Part shown: in pieces, positions 47,001 through 59,152 of the stretch
How positions within the stretch are numbered: position 1 is the first letter of the stretch
How the letters are laid out: each line of letters starts with the position of its first letter
Assembly: GCF_016808095.1 (NCBI RefSeq)
Contig: NC_068977.1
Coordinates: forward strand, 26,189,364-26,253,363
From: Vigna angularis
Taxonomy: Eukaryota > Streptophyta > Magnoliopsida > Fabales > Fabaceae
Length of the DNA stretch: 64,000 nucleotides
Reading direction: 5' to 3'
Position numbers and translations under genes: made by a program
The notes under the pieces: model-generated
What the model was told of the DNA's origin: nothing
What the model saw: the letters and a program-made list of their open reading frames with translations, nothing else
The model's database searches: none

Positions 47001-47545
47001 TGTTGATGGAGAAGATATAATTAAAAAATGTAAGTGGAATAATTAGAAAAGTTGATATATAAAATTAATATGGAAATGATGTGGAAAAAGTAAATGAAAG
47101 AGGTAGATGATGTGGAGGGTGAGGTGGATGGTGATGTGGAGAATGTGGTGTGATAAGAAAAGATGGGTGGTGAGGAAGTAAAAAGTGAGATTATTTTGGG
47201 CCATTGGATTAAGTGTTTAAAAGAAAATTCGGGGTGCAAAAAGTAAAATAAATAGTATTTTTCATTTTGGTTTTTTTATTTTTGTGATGAATTATATTTA
47301 CCCGGACGAAATTGGGTGTTGACATAATTAATTAGTTTAGGAGATATTTTTTCAAAGTTGGTTACAAATTATGTAGTATAAATATTTACTGCATATGCTC
47401 AATAAAATTATCAGTTTCCCTTTTACTCTTTTGTCTCTTATACTTTAAAACCACAACAATTGGTATCAAGAGCAAAAAGGATCTTACGAGATATGTGATA
47501 TAACCCACAAACACCTACAACCACAAAATAGCCACCACACATAAG

Positions 47546-48313
47546 ATGAAATCTCAAACATCCTTTACTATCGTTTCTGTACCTATATTTGATGGACAAA
47601 ACTATCAAATGTGGGTTGTCAAAATGGAAGCATATCTAGATGCTAACGATGTGTGGGAAGCGGTGGAAGAGGACTATGAAGTGTCTCCCTTGCCAGATAA
47701 TCCTGCGGTTTCTCAAATGAAAAATCACAAAGAAAGGAGGCTTCGAAAATCCAAAGCCAAATCAATTTTGTTCACAGCCGTATCTCCCGTCATTTTCAAT
47801 AGAATAATGACGTTGAAAACGACATATGAAATTCGGAAGTTTTTGAAGGAAGAGTATGAAGGAAGTGAGAGAATCAAAGGAATGCAAGCTTTGAATCTAG
47901 TTCGAGAACTTGAGATGCAAAGGATGAAAGATTCAGAGACAATCAAAGATTATGCGGACAAGCTTCTCGGCATTGCAAATAAAATACGGCTTCTTGGCAC
48001 TGATATTCCTGATTCTCGAATTGTTCAAAAAATACTTGTAACAATTCCTAAAAGATATGAAGCCACATTGACTTCCTTGGAGAACTCAAAAGATCTTTCT
48101 ACTATTACCTTGGCAGAATTTTTGACCGCACTTCAGGCTCCAGAACAAAGAAGACTCATGAGAGAAGAAGGTCATATTGAAGGGGCTTTGATAGCTAAAT
48201 TTCTGAAAAAAAAAAGGGTAATAATAGCAAATCCTCTCATGTTTTTCCATCATGTCCTTTTTGTAAGAAAAACAATCATCCAGAAACGAAGTGTTGGTGG
48301 AGGCCAGATGTGA
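47546..48313 (+). pseudogene. Copia gag (DUF4219/UBN2 type)
   Basis: Begins MKSQTSFTIVSVPIFDGQNY, the typical copia gag N-terminus, with the conserved YQMWVVKMEAYLDANDVWEA segment. The UBN2 region follows (LKEEYEGSERIKGMQALNLV, later LLGTDIPDSRIVQKILVTIP). The frame is open to about residue 225 and is lost at a run of ten A residues at about 48209. Beyond that, the CCHC zinc knuckle (CHKCGQLGHVEKIC, about 48318-48360) lies in another frame. Gag forms the nucleocapsid-like particle. The frameshift makes this copy defective unless the A-run length is an assembly error. Confidence 0.85.
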
Positions 48314-48955
48314 AATGTCATAAATGTGGACAATTAGGGCATGTGGAGAAAATCTGCAAGTCATCAAAAACACAAGAGAATGTACAAGCTCTGGTTGAGG
48401 AGGGTGAAGAAGAAGATCTTTTTGTTGTTTCTTGCTTTACCACTGCAAGATCAACAAAAAGTTGGCTAATTGATAGTGGTTGCACGAACCATATGACTAA
48501 CAATCGAGAATTATTCAAAGATCTTGATGCAACCTACAACACAAATGTCAGAATTGAAAATGGAGCAAAAATAGTAGTGAAAGGCAAAGGAACCATCGCA
48601 ATCAAAGGTTGATCAGGTTTGAAATTAATTACTGATGTTCTATACATTCCTAAAATTGATCAAAACTTGTTGAGTGTTGGCCAACTTCTAGAGAAAGGCT
48701 ATAAAGTTCTATTTGAAGATAAAAAGATTCATATAATAAAGAATTATTCAAAGTTCGAATGAAAGGCAAGAGCTTTGCTTTGAATTTGTTTGATAAAGAA
48801 CAATTTGCTGTGCACAAGGTTAAAGACAATATACAGGTACAAGGACTTCCTAAACTAGAAGAGAAATCATCCGTATGCACAACTTTACAATATGAAAAAC
48901 AAACAAGGTTGCCTCTTCCAAAAAGACAAATCTTGGATAGTAACAAAATAATAAA
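48310..48955 (+). pseudogene. Copia protease and pre-integrase remnant
   Basis: After the zinc knuckle, SWLIDSGCTNHMTNN contains the aspartic-protease DSG motif. A TGA at 48610-48612 interrupts the protein, and it resumes as [20 protein letters not shown] (about 48625-48690). After another frameshift, KGKSFALNLFDKEQFAVHK and GLPKLEEKSSVC match the copia gag-pre-integrase region (HHCC end). It ends abruptly after QTRLPLPK, with no catalytic integrase core. Confidence 0.8.
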
Positions 48956-48960
48956 AATTC

Positions 48961-51128
48961 ATGATGATGAGGAATCCTCTTGCTATCAAATTCATGATGT
49001 TTATGTTGATGATGCTTATGGTGTGTTTGGTGACGGATGTTGTTTATGGTGAAAAGGAAGTAAGATGCATAGAGAGAGAGGGAAGCACTCCTCCGATTCA
49101 AGGCTGCCATTGTAGATCGCTATGGCATGCTCTCTTCTTGGACCACTCCCCACTGTTGCCAATGGCAGGGAATTCGCTGCTCCAACCTCACTGGACAAAT
49201 TCTAATGCTCGATCTGCACGGAGAAGTTCATGAAGAAATTTCTTTCGATTTTTACATTGAATTTATGTCAGAACGTTTTATCAGCGGAGAGATCCACCAG
49301 TCGTTGATGGAGTTGTCACAATTACAGTATTTGAACCTCAGTTCTAATTCTTTCCCAGACAGCAATATTCCAGAGTTTCTTGGCTCTCTTAGCAACTTGA
49401 GATACCTCGATCTTTCATCATGTAATTTTGACGGAAAAATTCCAATCCAATTTGGGTCTCTTTCTCATTTGAAAATACTTAAATCTCGCTCATAATTTTT
49501 TGGAGGGTCCAATCCCTCGTCAACTCGGAACTCTCTGTCACTTACAATATCTTGATCTCCGCGGCAATGATTTGGAAGGGAATATACCAAGTCAACTTGG
49601 AAACCTGTCAAACTTACATGAGCTTTATATTGGAGGTGGCGCTCTCAAAATTGGTGATGGAGGTCAGTGGTTATCTAATCTCATTTCTTTAACCCATCTT
49701 TACTAATCATCCATATCAAATCTTTATCATTCTCCGCAAATGATTGGTAAGCTACAAAAATTAAGGGAACTAAGTTTATTAGATTGTAGCCTTACTGATA
49801 ATTTTTTCCTCTCTTTGAGGCCATCTATATTCAATTTTTCTACTTCCCTCACGGTCCTTGATCTATCCTATAACACCCTCATGTCAACAATGATATTCCA
49901 ATGGGTGGCAAACTTCACTCCCAACCTTGTTGAGCTTCACCTTAGGGATAATCTCATAGAGGGTTCTGTACCAAATCACTTTGGTCTTGCAATGAATTCA
50001 CTTGAGCACCTTAACCTCTTGTTTAACAGATTCAAGGTTGAGGTTTTGCAATTTTTCATGAATATATGCACCTTAAAATCTTTAAACATGGGTCAAAACA
50101 GTTTGAACCAAAGTCTTTCATCAATTCTTCATAATTTGTCTAATGCTTGTGCTAGAAATTCACTACAAGAATTAGATCTGTCACTTAGCCAAATTCACAG
50201 TTCTTTACCGGATTTCTCCATGTTCACAACTTTGAAAAGATTACAACTTGCTGATAATCAATTATCTGGAATACCTGAAGGCGTATTACCATCTCGATTG
50301 GAGTCATTGTCACTCCCATTCAACTTTTTAGAAGGTGAAATTCCAAAATCATTTGGAAATACATGCACCTTACGCTCATTGGACATGTCTTATAATAGAT
50401 TGAGTGGAGAGTTTTCATTGATATTCCAGCACTTGTCTGGATGTGCTAAAAACGTGCTACAAGATTTGAAGTTGGGAAGAAATAATATCAATGGCACATT
50501 CCCTGATCTTTCAAGATTTTCATATCTGAAAATATTGGATCTTTCAGAAAATCAGTAAAGTGGAGAGCTACCAGAAGGTAACCAATTGCCATCTCAGTTG
50601 GAGTCTCTCTCAATTGGATCAAATACTTTAGAAGGTGGAATTCCAAAATCATTTGGCAATGCATGTGCTTTGCGGTTGTTGAATATGATTAACAATAGCT
50701 TGAGTGAAGAATTTCCATTGATAGTCAATCACTTATCTGGGTGTGCTAGATATTCATTGGAAAACTTATATCTTGGCAGAAATCAAATCAATGGTACAAT
50801 ACCTGATCTCTCAATTTTCCCGTCTTTAAAAGGTCTATCTCTTGATGAAAACAAGTTGAATGGGGAGTTTCCTAATGATATTCAATTTCCACAGCAATTG
50901 GAAGAACTGTATATGCAATCAAACTCCTTAAAGGGTGTGCTAAGTGATTACCAATTTTCCAATTTGTCAAAGTTAAATTCATTAGACTTATCTGGAAATT
51001 CTTTATTATCCTTGACATTTACTCAAAATTGGGTCCCACCTTTTCAATTAAGGAAAGTAGGATTGCAATCATGCATCCTTGGTCCAACATTCCCCAAATG
51101 GATATTGAAGGGGAAGGTTGACAGGTGA
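48961..51128 (+). pseudogene. LRR receptor-like protein (RLP) pseudogene
   Basis: A hydrophobic signal peptide (about 48961-49045) is followed by KEVRCIERE and the cap motif LSSWTTPHCCQWQGIRCSNL of LRRNT domains. About 20 plant extracellular LRRs come next (LQYLNLSSNSFPDSNIPEFL, RYLDLSSCNFDGKIP). The family comprises plasma-membrane immune and developmental receptors of the EIX2/Cf type. Breaks: a frameshift in a GA run at about 49070-49082, a second at about 49480-49497, and in-frame stops at 49704-49706 and 50556-50558. The C-terminal LRRs, acidic domain, transmembrane helix and tail are missing after WILKGKV (51120). The start lies a few bases from the copia breakpoint, so the native promoter is gone. 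Confidence 0.88.
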
Positions 51129-52460
51129 TATTATTGTAACCCTTCACTATATAATTGTTTTTGCTTTACGCATGTTTTTTATCTCCATACAATTTTTATG
51201 TACGTTACCTAAATATTTTCACACATCCAAATTTATTACTCCTACCTTTATAATTTTTCATCGATTAAAATAGAATTAACAAATGATTGTTGTTTCAATT
51301 GTTAGTGAGTGTCGCTATAGATCTTATTTATATGGTCGTCGTATGTAAACTAAAATAGTACTTTTTTTACTCACTTTAAGACCTGAAATAACAATTCAAT
51401 TCCTGTTTTTCAAAATTGTTTTCCCTTTACGTTTCTAAAAGTGTTTAAAAAAGGTAATGTTTTTTTTAGTTTCTAAACAAACGATGACATCTCCAAGTTA
51501 CTCTGGTTTACTATTTTTAATCTTCTATTGGTAGTTTTTTTTCTCTCTTTACATTCCATTCTTTGACTTTTTAAATACTATACTTTTTACAATTAAGGTT
51601 TTAAACCTAATAAACAAAAATAAATCAAACACACTCAGTATCTTTTTTTTTTATTATTATTCCACAATTTCTTTTTTCTCTCATTAAGCTACTCTCTAAT
51701 TTTTATTCACTCTAACTCAATCTCAACGCTTTTACAATTTCAATAATAACGATTAGCCTTAAGGCGCTTTGATATGTGTACGTTTTGAAATGGGCAAATT
51801 GTCTGATAAATTATATTTATTTTAAATCAGAATCAAATTAATTTTCACTCTTATACATAGCTATTTTTCCAATATCAATTATGATTGTTTTTAGGAGTCA
51901 CTGAACTTATTTTAGTGGATATTGACATGGGGATCGATTTATGTGAAAGCTTACAGCTAAGAATGGAATCTTTAGCTTTTTTCGTATGTAAATTATTTTC
52001 CGTTGATTTTTTATGTTCATTTTCTTGTATAGTTTATGCCTTCATGTTGATTTTTTTTTTCTGGCAATTAATCTATTATATCATTGGATTGGAGAGATAA
52101 ACATTACTTGCATGTAGATGTTAGTATCTTAATTATTGAAAGCAAACTTGTTCCTTAACATTATAAGATTGGTTAAATTTGAGAGATGATATGAATATAT
52201 AATTATTGGTATTAGAATATAATGTAAGAACTAAGTTTATATATCCAAAATAAAAATACGTTGATTCTACGTGTACTAATGAAATCCTACGATTTCTTTT
52301 CTTTTCCTAATGAAATCTTACGATTTATTAGGAATCAGATGGTCCTCCTTTTCCAGATAGGAATCATGTTGGTCACTAAAAAAAGGATAATATTGGTTTT
52401 TAAGGTCAAAATTTCGTTCAATGTTTTTCACAGAGTCGTTTCATGATGAAAGTTTTGTCT
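51129..52460. other. AT-rich intergenic DNA
   Basis: No C-terminal RLP exon or other gene is found. Low-complexity A/T sequence up to the next CACTA element. Confidence 0.6.
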
Positions 52461-52463
52461 TAT

Positions 52464-53839
52464 CACTAGTAAAAAAATGGGATTAGGAAGCACAATATAC
52501 GCTTCGGTTTAAGCGAACCCAAAGTGTATAATAGTGCGGTGGCAGAGTCATAATAATAGCTTAAATATATGCCTCGGTTGTTCCATGACCGGTGCCTAAA
52601 GCATGGTACTAACTCGGTTCTATGTAAAACCGAGGCATAAAACTCTGCCCAAACCTGCTCCACTGATAGTTGTTGGGTCTTATAAGAGCTACTAACTCGG
52701 TTGCCCAGCAACCGATGGCTAAAGGACACTACTAACTCGGTTTTAGGCGAAACCGAGGCATACAACTCCTGCCACCTAACTCAGTTCTCACATTAACTCT
52801 TCATTTTTACTTCTTCTCTCTGTCTGTGGTCTCTCATTCTTCTTCTCTTCTTCGTGCTCTCACTCCCCTCGTGCTCTCACTCTTCTCTGTTTGTGCCTCC
52901 ACCGCTGTACATCCTTCGCCGTTGTATGTCCTCCGCTGCTGCCTCCGCCACTACTGCCTCCGCCGCTCTAGATCCACCGCTCCAGATCGCCATCGCCAAG
53001 CCGCTCCAGATCAGCGAGCCCTCCGTCGTTGCTGCCTCCGCCATTACTGCCTCCATCGTCGCTGCCTCCGCCTCTCTAGATCCACCGCTCCAGATCGGCG
53101 AGCCCTCCGTCGTTGCTTCCTGCCTCCGCCGCTCTCGATCCACCGCTCCAGATCGACGTCGCCAAGCCGCTCCAGATCGACGAGCCCTCCGTCGTTGCTG
53201 CCTGCCTCTGTCGCTCTTGATCCACCGCTCCAGATCGCCGTCGCCAAGCCACTCCAGATCGGCGAGCCCTCCGTCATTGCTGCCTCCACCATTCTTCCCC
53301 TCCGTTGTCGCCGCCGCCCTAGACCGACAATCTTTCTCCAACCGTCGCAGCCCTGTGTGATGGGAAACCCTAAGGGAGCTTCCTGGTTCGTTGCAGAAGA
53401 GGTTCATCTACTTTTTTTCTTCTGCTTTTGAGGCCAAGTCAGTGAAGACTCACAACCACAAGCACTCTGGGTTTCTGAAATTGTAAAATGTTAGGTCTGT
53501 TTTGATTTGGGATTGGGATTGGGATTTTCCGGTTTTGTGAAAAACATTGACTTGCACCACTCCGTTTCTTGTTGCTGAAACAGTTTCTTGTTGCTGAAAA
53601 AATTTTTGGTTGTTGAAACAATTTCTGGTTGCCTAATGTAAACAGGTTGCATCTGAAAAAAAAAAGGATATTGCCTCGGTTATGTAAGAACCGAGGCATA
53701 TTTCTGTCTGTTTTTTATCTCAGTCCATGACCCGAGGCATAAAATCTGTCATTTTTTCCTCGTCCGCATATGCTTCGGTTGCAAAACCGATGCCAATAAT
53801 AAAAAATAACCGGTGCCTTTTCTTGTTATTGTACTAGTG
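52464..53839. mobile_element. Non-autonomous CACTA-type element with GC-rich core
   Basis: The left terminus CACTAGTAAAAAAATGGG and right terminus TTATTGTACTAGTG are inverted, with a perfect 3-bp TSD TAT (52461-52463 and 53840-53842). Both subterminal zones (52490-52770 and 53665-53820) repeat AACCGAGGCATA or its complement many times. The core contains a GC-rich tandem block (52905-53330). There is no transposase. Confidence 0.85.
52905..53330. repeat. GC-rich tandem repeat in the CACTA core
   Basis: Units of roughly 60-130 bp containing GATCCACCGCTCCAGATCGC, GCGAGCCCTCCGTCGTTGCT and GCTGCCTCCGCC recur four or five times. Their base composition is unlike the A/T-rich element ends. They may be captured, amplified host sequence. 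The overlapping ORFs differ by frame only and show no known domain. Confidence 0.8.
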
Positions 53840-53842
53840 TAT

Positions 53843-55583
53843 TGTGTGCACTTAAGAAGATATTGTGCTATGTTTACACAAAAAGTGACCCAATGGTAAG
53901 GAAAATGGACCAGAACCGTGAAGAGTGGAGAAAGCAACAAAAATCAAAATTATTATCAGATTAAGTTGGGGAAAAGATTGGTCATGGTTGAAGGAGAAAA
54001 GATTCATGCTACTCAATATGGCCCTTAGTATACACGAAGATAAGTTCTTCACGTGGCCAATGTATATACATCACAATTCAAGCTTTTAGAACTAAATATA
54101 ATATATGGAGAATTAATTATTATGATAAAAGACAATCAAACAAAATAAAGAAAATTATGAAACTTTGAAAAGAAAAAAAATATGTTAACGGTTTTGCAGA
54201 GAAGTCAAGATGGAATTGTAAAAGAATTCCAAGCAAAATACTCAAATAATAATTCACAAAGAAATCATCATACCATTTCGGTGACACATATCCAGTGATA
54301 AAGAAATTCAAAGTGATTGAAAGTCACTTGTTCAAGAAAGCACAAAAACAATTTACTCATAACTAAAGATCAAGTTTTACAGAGTCCTAAAACCATTTAA
54401 TTCAATAACCATGATAATTTAACAAAGTAAGTAATATAATAGAATTACATATTAAACACTTAAATACACAATTACCATAAAAAAAAAGAAATTCTTGCTA
54501 ACTAAATATTAGTTGCAAAATAAATTATCGTATAGTATTAATTTATTTTTGGGTCTTACAAATACTCAAATAATTATAGTTGAAATTATTACCTTCAATC
54601 AAAGTACATTCTCAATTAGTAGCAAAAACACATTTAATCATATGAAAATTCCTAAATTTAATCAAAGTAGATTCTCAACAAAACTTATAAACCCTTGAAC
54701 TCATATGATTAATATGCATGTAGATTCAAATACTTTATGATGCAAAAATCATTGCTTTTAATAAGATTGAGAAATGAAAGACGTGGAAAAAGAATAACTT
54801 AAATCAATAATCAAAATAAACAATTGCAATAATTGAACTTAACCTTAGAATCCATAATGAAATTACAATGGAATAACTCTAGAAGCTTAGCCCTCCATGA
54901 ATAGAGTGAAACACATGATAAAATAAAAGTGGGAGGAGTGGTGGATGCTTGCTTCCAGTGGAGGAGTCTGAGAATGAATGAGTTATGTTTTCTGCCTCCC
55001 CTGGGTTTCTTTATATAGGCTTGATTGGGCTTGAACTCAGAATATTCTGTTGATAAGATCTTTCATCTTATATCTAATATCTTTCAAATATTCAATAGAT
55101 TTAATTGGTTTTTGAGAATATTTGATAACATCTTTTCTAAATACAAAAAGATTTGGAAAATATTATCTTTTGATTTTTATTGATATAGTTAAATAAGGTA
55201 ATTATTTAACAATATCAAATAAAATATCTTAAGATATATTTTCTTCAAATTATCTTTTAAAATAAACTTGACCAAAATTACATTCAACCCTTTTTATTTT
55301 ATTCAAAATTGCATAGAAGACTAGAAATTTCCTCTAATTGCACTTTAGTCTTTTCTTTCTTTTTAGAATTGCAATTCAAACTTTAATTCTAGTTGCATCA
55401 ACAAACATTAGACTATCCAAAATAATTTATGCAACTAAAATCACATTTTAGGCCTCTTTAATTCCCAAACCCGATAAAGTCAATCATCACAAATCTTATT
55501 TTAAATCAATCATTTAAGCACAAGAATCTCATAAAAAATTTGAATTGTAATACATAAATGTGGGCATAAATATGCACTTATCA
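53843..55583 (-). repeat. 3' LTR of a minus-strand gypsy element (left limit unresolved)
   Basis: On the minus strand the LTR starts TGATAAGTGCATATTTATGC at 55583, directly after a polypurine tract. It has a TATA box CTATATAAAGAAACCC (about 55008-55022) and a 3' part running left to somewhere in 53.9-54.5 kb. No ORF of note. Confidence 0.6.
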
Positions 55584-55598
55584 CACCTCCACACTTAT
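55584..55598 (-). promoter_or_regulatory. Polypurine tract of the minus-strand gypsy element
   Basis: AAGTGTGGAGGTG on the minus strand immediately precedes the LTR start TGATAAGTGC. Confidence 0.65.
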
Positions 55599-57070
55599 CC
55601 TTTTGCACTCTTGGCAAAATTGACTAATTTCAAGACTTTGTTCGCGGTCATTTTATTCCATATTTGCATTTGGATCAAAATAATGAACAACATCGGACAT
55701 AGATTAATCATCAAGATATCACTTTGTCATGGACATGCAAATGAAATCACTCTATTCTTCACACATGAGTTGACTATTAAACTGCCTTTTAGTCGCCTAA
55801 GGCAGAACAAAGTCTGGTCCCCACTAATGTAGAATAGGGCAATCAGAACACCAATCCTAGGACTCAACAGAATTAAGTTTCAAAATGTAGAGTTAAGTCT
55901 TGTATTTATTTATTAATTACTAACTAACAGGTGGGGAAAAGGAATGAAAACAATGAAATTATCAGTAAAGAATTAAAGAATTTAAGCTGAACTAAAGAAA
56001 ATAAAACTCTAATATGAAACCTAAACTAGACTAAGAAACTAATGTAAACGAAAGAACCTAAACGACTGAACATTGCTACTGCCTAATAACAGAACCTAAA
56101 AATTATAAATGAAAAATCTAAATGATGCAACTAAACCTACAAATGAACAGTATGCATATGCTACACTACAATATGAATCTGAAATACATTGGATTATGCT
56201 AAACTCTCAATAATATCATAAATGAAATCAATTAGAATAAAGCAGTACCAAAAATTAAATCTAACCTAGTCCAACTATCATCAGAAAGTAAATGAGAACA
56301 AAAATTAGAATTGAAACAAAGCAAAGTCAATACCTAAATCCTCATTAGTCAAAAGCAATATAACAATCTCAAAAGCAGAATTGAAGTCATAGGTGAAATG
56401 CACATTGGAACGAATAAAAGAGTGCTTAGAGTTCTCAGGAAAACATCATGATAATGTGAATCCCAATACAGGGTATTCTAGGTCATTTTTCAGAACCTCA
56501 TTTGATGCTTTCCTCTAATTTGTCCAACCAATGTTCATTTGCCTATTCATCAATCTAAAATTCACAAACAGAATTTAAATGTGCAAATGATTGAGGCTAA
56601 AGTTTCAATTATACTCAAAAAGACATTCTGACTAAAGTAAGCCCATCACAGGGTCTTATAGTTCATATTTCAGAACTTATAGTGGTAATTTCTACTCATT
56701 CTCAATCAATGCTAATCTATATCTGATAAAAGAAACACAAATTTGAATCAATCTTTATGCAATAGACTCATCTCTGACTCGAGAAGACATCTCGATAAAA
56801 CATGCTCGCTGTGGAGTCATATAATTCCAAAAGGAATCATAGAATGCAGAGTTCTAGAGTCCAAATCATTTTCAATGAAAAAAAATTGCAGAAATCAAAA
56901 GCAAAGAACAAAATCGAAACGCAAACAAGAATCGAATAAGAACACAAAACAAAACTTTATTAATCATGAAAAAAGAATTACACACTACCGAATGTCACCA
57001 AGATTCTCGCGGCCTGTCACCCTCGCAATTGTCTTGGCGAAATCCAAAAGAAAATGTAAACCCTAATCTA
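55599..57070 (-). repeat. Internal/LTR remnant related to 20.1-21.1 kb
   Basis: On the minus strand the segment 57070-55810 parallels 20095-21135, including TATGACTCCACAGCGAGCAT, GAGATGTCTTCTCGAGT and CATTAGTGGGGACCAGACTT. There is no coding capacity. The sequence between 55600 and 55800 links it to the polypurine tract. Confidence 0.6.
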
Positions 57071-58842
57071 TGAAAGCGATAAACCTAGAACTACTTTCTA
57101 TTATGCTCAGAAACTAAAATTGTAAAAGCTCTGTGAAAGTAAAAAGTTTGTGTGTATTTAAAAATTGTTAAAACTGACTTGCTACTCATCCTATGCAAAA
57201 ATTACTTAATTGAAATGAACCAAATATGCAGATAGATCAGACTTTGAAAACTCAGCAATCTTGCTCTTTAAGAAATCACACCTAGTTGATCACCACGATC
57301 AAACTGGTTTCATGGACCTCTTTCTCTTTCTGTAAGCTTTGCACTTTTCTGCAAAAGAATATGAAAATGTTAGAATCACAAAAAGTCTTTACAGAAATCA
57401 AATTTGCGTCAATTTGTAGTATAACACATCTTTGACGTATTTTAATCGACTGAGCTACTAATGTAGTCGAATACACCAATTCAGTTATAACAGATAGTAG
57501 CAATGAAAGCATTTAATGAAAGCTACTAATGCAGTCGAATTCATTAATTGAATTCAAAATTAATGTAGTCGAATAACATTTAATGTTTGGTCAACATATT
57601 TAAAAATATAGCCGTTGTAACAGCTATATCAAGCATTAACAGATTTCAAAACAATAACAAACTTAATTGAATACATATAGCATGCAATCGATTATGCAAC
57701 AATGTTATGCAAAGATTTGAAAACTTTTTTCTTTGAAAAACTCTCACAACACACTTAAAAAAGTTTGTGTAAATACACGAGTTTTAATCGATTCACCCCA
57801 CAATGTAATCGATTTCAAATTGTTGTTTTGCCACACATTTTAAAGTTCAACATTAGTACTTGTGGTTTTTCATCCAAAAACATGTGTCATGCATTTATGT
57901 ATAAAATCACATATATAACTCAGTGAAATGCAATGAACAACACAACAATCAACACAATCATGTTCTCGTATACTCATATAACATGTAAGCATAGAACAAG
58001 TAACACAAAATACACATGTGTTATTAATTATGTGTTGTCATCATCAAAAACTCAAATATTGCTGAGATTGTGGGTTCAGCTAAACCAGTTCCCCCCATCA
58101 GCAATCTCAACAACTCTAACATTCACATACTTTAGAAAACATGCAATTATTGATCATGAGGGCTTTTTAAAGGTTCTATTGAGGTCAAGGCAAAGGTAGG
58201 AGCTTTTTTTTTTGGAATTTCTGAGTTTTTGAAATTGATATAGAAAGAGTAATGACACTTTATTTCAAAAACAACTTTAAGACTTGCTCTTTTAAGGAAG
58301 ATGTTATTTCCCTTTTTTTTCAAAACTCGAACTTTTCATCTTCCTTTTTGCCCTTTTTATTATTTTGTGGCTCACACTTATTCATCACTTACTTCTATCA
58401 TAATCCATCACTCCTTCTTCTTTCCTAAGGTAAGGAACACATGATTTTTCTGATTTTCTCATTTGACAATGACTGAAAATAAGAAAAATAGTCTTAAGGC
58501 TCAAAGGGGTTTTCAATGGATTAATGTTAGGACAAATTTATTTGTCCAAGTAGCTAAAACAAGAAATGTCTCAATAATATCAAATCATGCATATTTACCT
58601 CAGTTGCACAACACAGAATCAAGCTAAATATTAGAGAATCAACAAAACATGGGCAAATCACTTAATAAAAATAGGTATGCCACATGGTGGTTCATCCTTA
58701 ATATAAAGCCCAAAACTCACATGGTTCAAATTTCTTTCATAAAAGATTTAATCAAGAAATTCTCGAGTCAACTCAATCAGGAAATCATAGAAGCAATCCA
58801 CTCATATAAACATAACTCATTTTTTCCCTTGAATTCATGATC
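57071..58842. other. Non-coding DNA with AATCGATT-type short motifs
   Basis: At 57430-57830, TAATCGA(T/C)T and TGTAGTCGAAT-like words recur, a pattern I associate with the LTRs of some legume retroelements. No gene, LTR border or TSD could be assigned. 58200-58840 is A/T-rich without features. Confidence 0.4.
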
Positions 58843-58859
58843 CACTAGTGCAGAAAGGG

Positions 58860-59130
58860 CTTTAGACGTCCGTTCTTTTGGCCTTTTGACGTCTGACCTT
58901 CCCCCGACGTCTTTGTGGGTGACATTACTCAGACGTCGGGGGGTCCACATTGGACGTGTATATAGACGTCCGATGTGTCAGGCCCGACGCCTATCTAGAC
59001 GTCCGATGTACACCCTCGGACGTCCATATAGACGTCTCATGTGCCCGTCTGACATCCACATAGACGTCCGTCTCCTCCTTCCCCCGACGTCTACACAAAC
59101 GTCCGTCTCTCCTTCCCCCGACATCCAGCT
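58860..59130. repeat. GACGTC-rich subterminal repeats
   Basis: AGACGTCCG, CCGACGTC and close variants occur about a dozen times in both orientations within 270 bp, some around CCTTCCCCCGAC. GACGTC is itself palindromic. This is the expected arrangement for CACTA transposase-binding sites. Confidence 0.85.
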
Positions 59131-59152
59131 GCCTGAATTGTTTTGTGGTAGG

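Larger units (their letters stand above)
42247..47324 (-). repeat. Ogre-like gypsy solo LTR, itself interrupted
   Basis: On the plus strand it starts TGTCGCAACCGG and ends TTGGGTGTTGACA, flanked by a perfect TSD TAATT (42242-42246 and 47325-47329). The minus-strand start TGTCAACACCCAATTTCGTC is the type seen in legume Ogre/Tat LTRs, and a minus-strand TATA box (CTATAAATAC) lies at about 46475. Removing the nested insertion (42735-45519) leaves about 2.3 kb. There is no internal region, so this is a solo LTR from LTR-LTR recombination. Confidence 0.78.
47330..48955 (+). mobile_element. Ty1/copia retrotransposon, truncated in integrase
   Basis: The LTR end ...CCACAACA (47458) is followed by a primer-binding site TGGTATCAAGAGC at 47461 (initiator-Met tRNA type). 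Then come gag, zinc knuckle, the protease motif and the start of the gag-pre-integrase domain. Similarity stops near 48955, right before the receptor-like pseudogene. Reverse transcriptase, RNase H and the 3' LTR are absent. The 5' LTR is split by the Ogre-like solo LTR. Confidence 0.8.

Noticed and set aside
47317..47458. A 142-bp copia 5' LTR starting TGTTGACATAA
   Set aside because: GTTGACA at 47318-47324 is the end of the Ogre-like solo LTR, followed by its TSD TAATT. The copia LTR instead appears split across that insertion.
5561..51128. A functional SGT1/receptor defence cluster
   Set aside because: The receptor-like gene is a pseudogene about 39 kb away, with unrelated transposons between. 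Proximity alone does not support a joint function.
52826..53431. A Ser/Arg/Pro-rich protein gene
   Set aside because: It lies inside a CACTA element, consists of GC-rich tandem units, has equally open reading in other frames and shows no recognisable domain.
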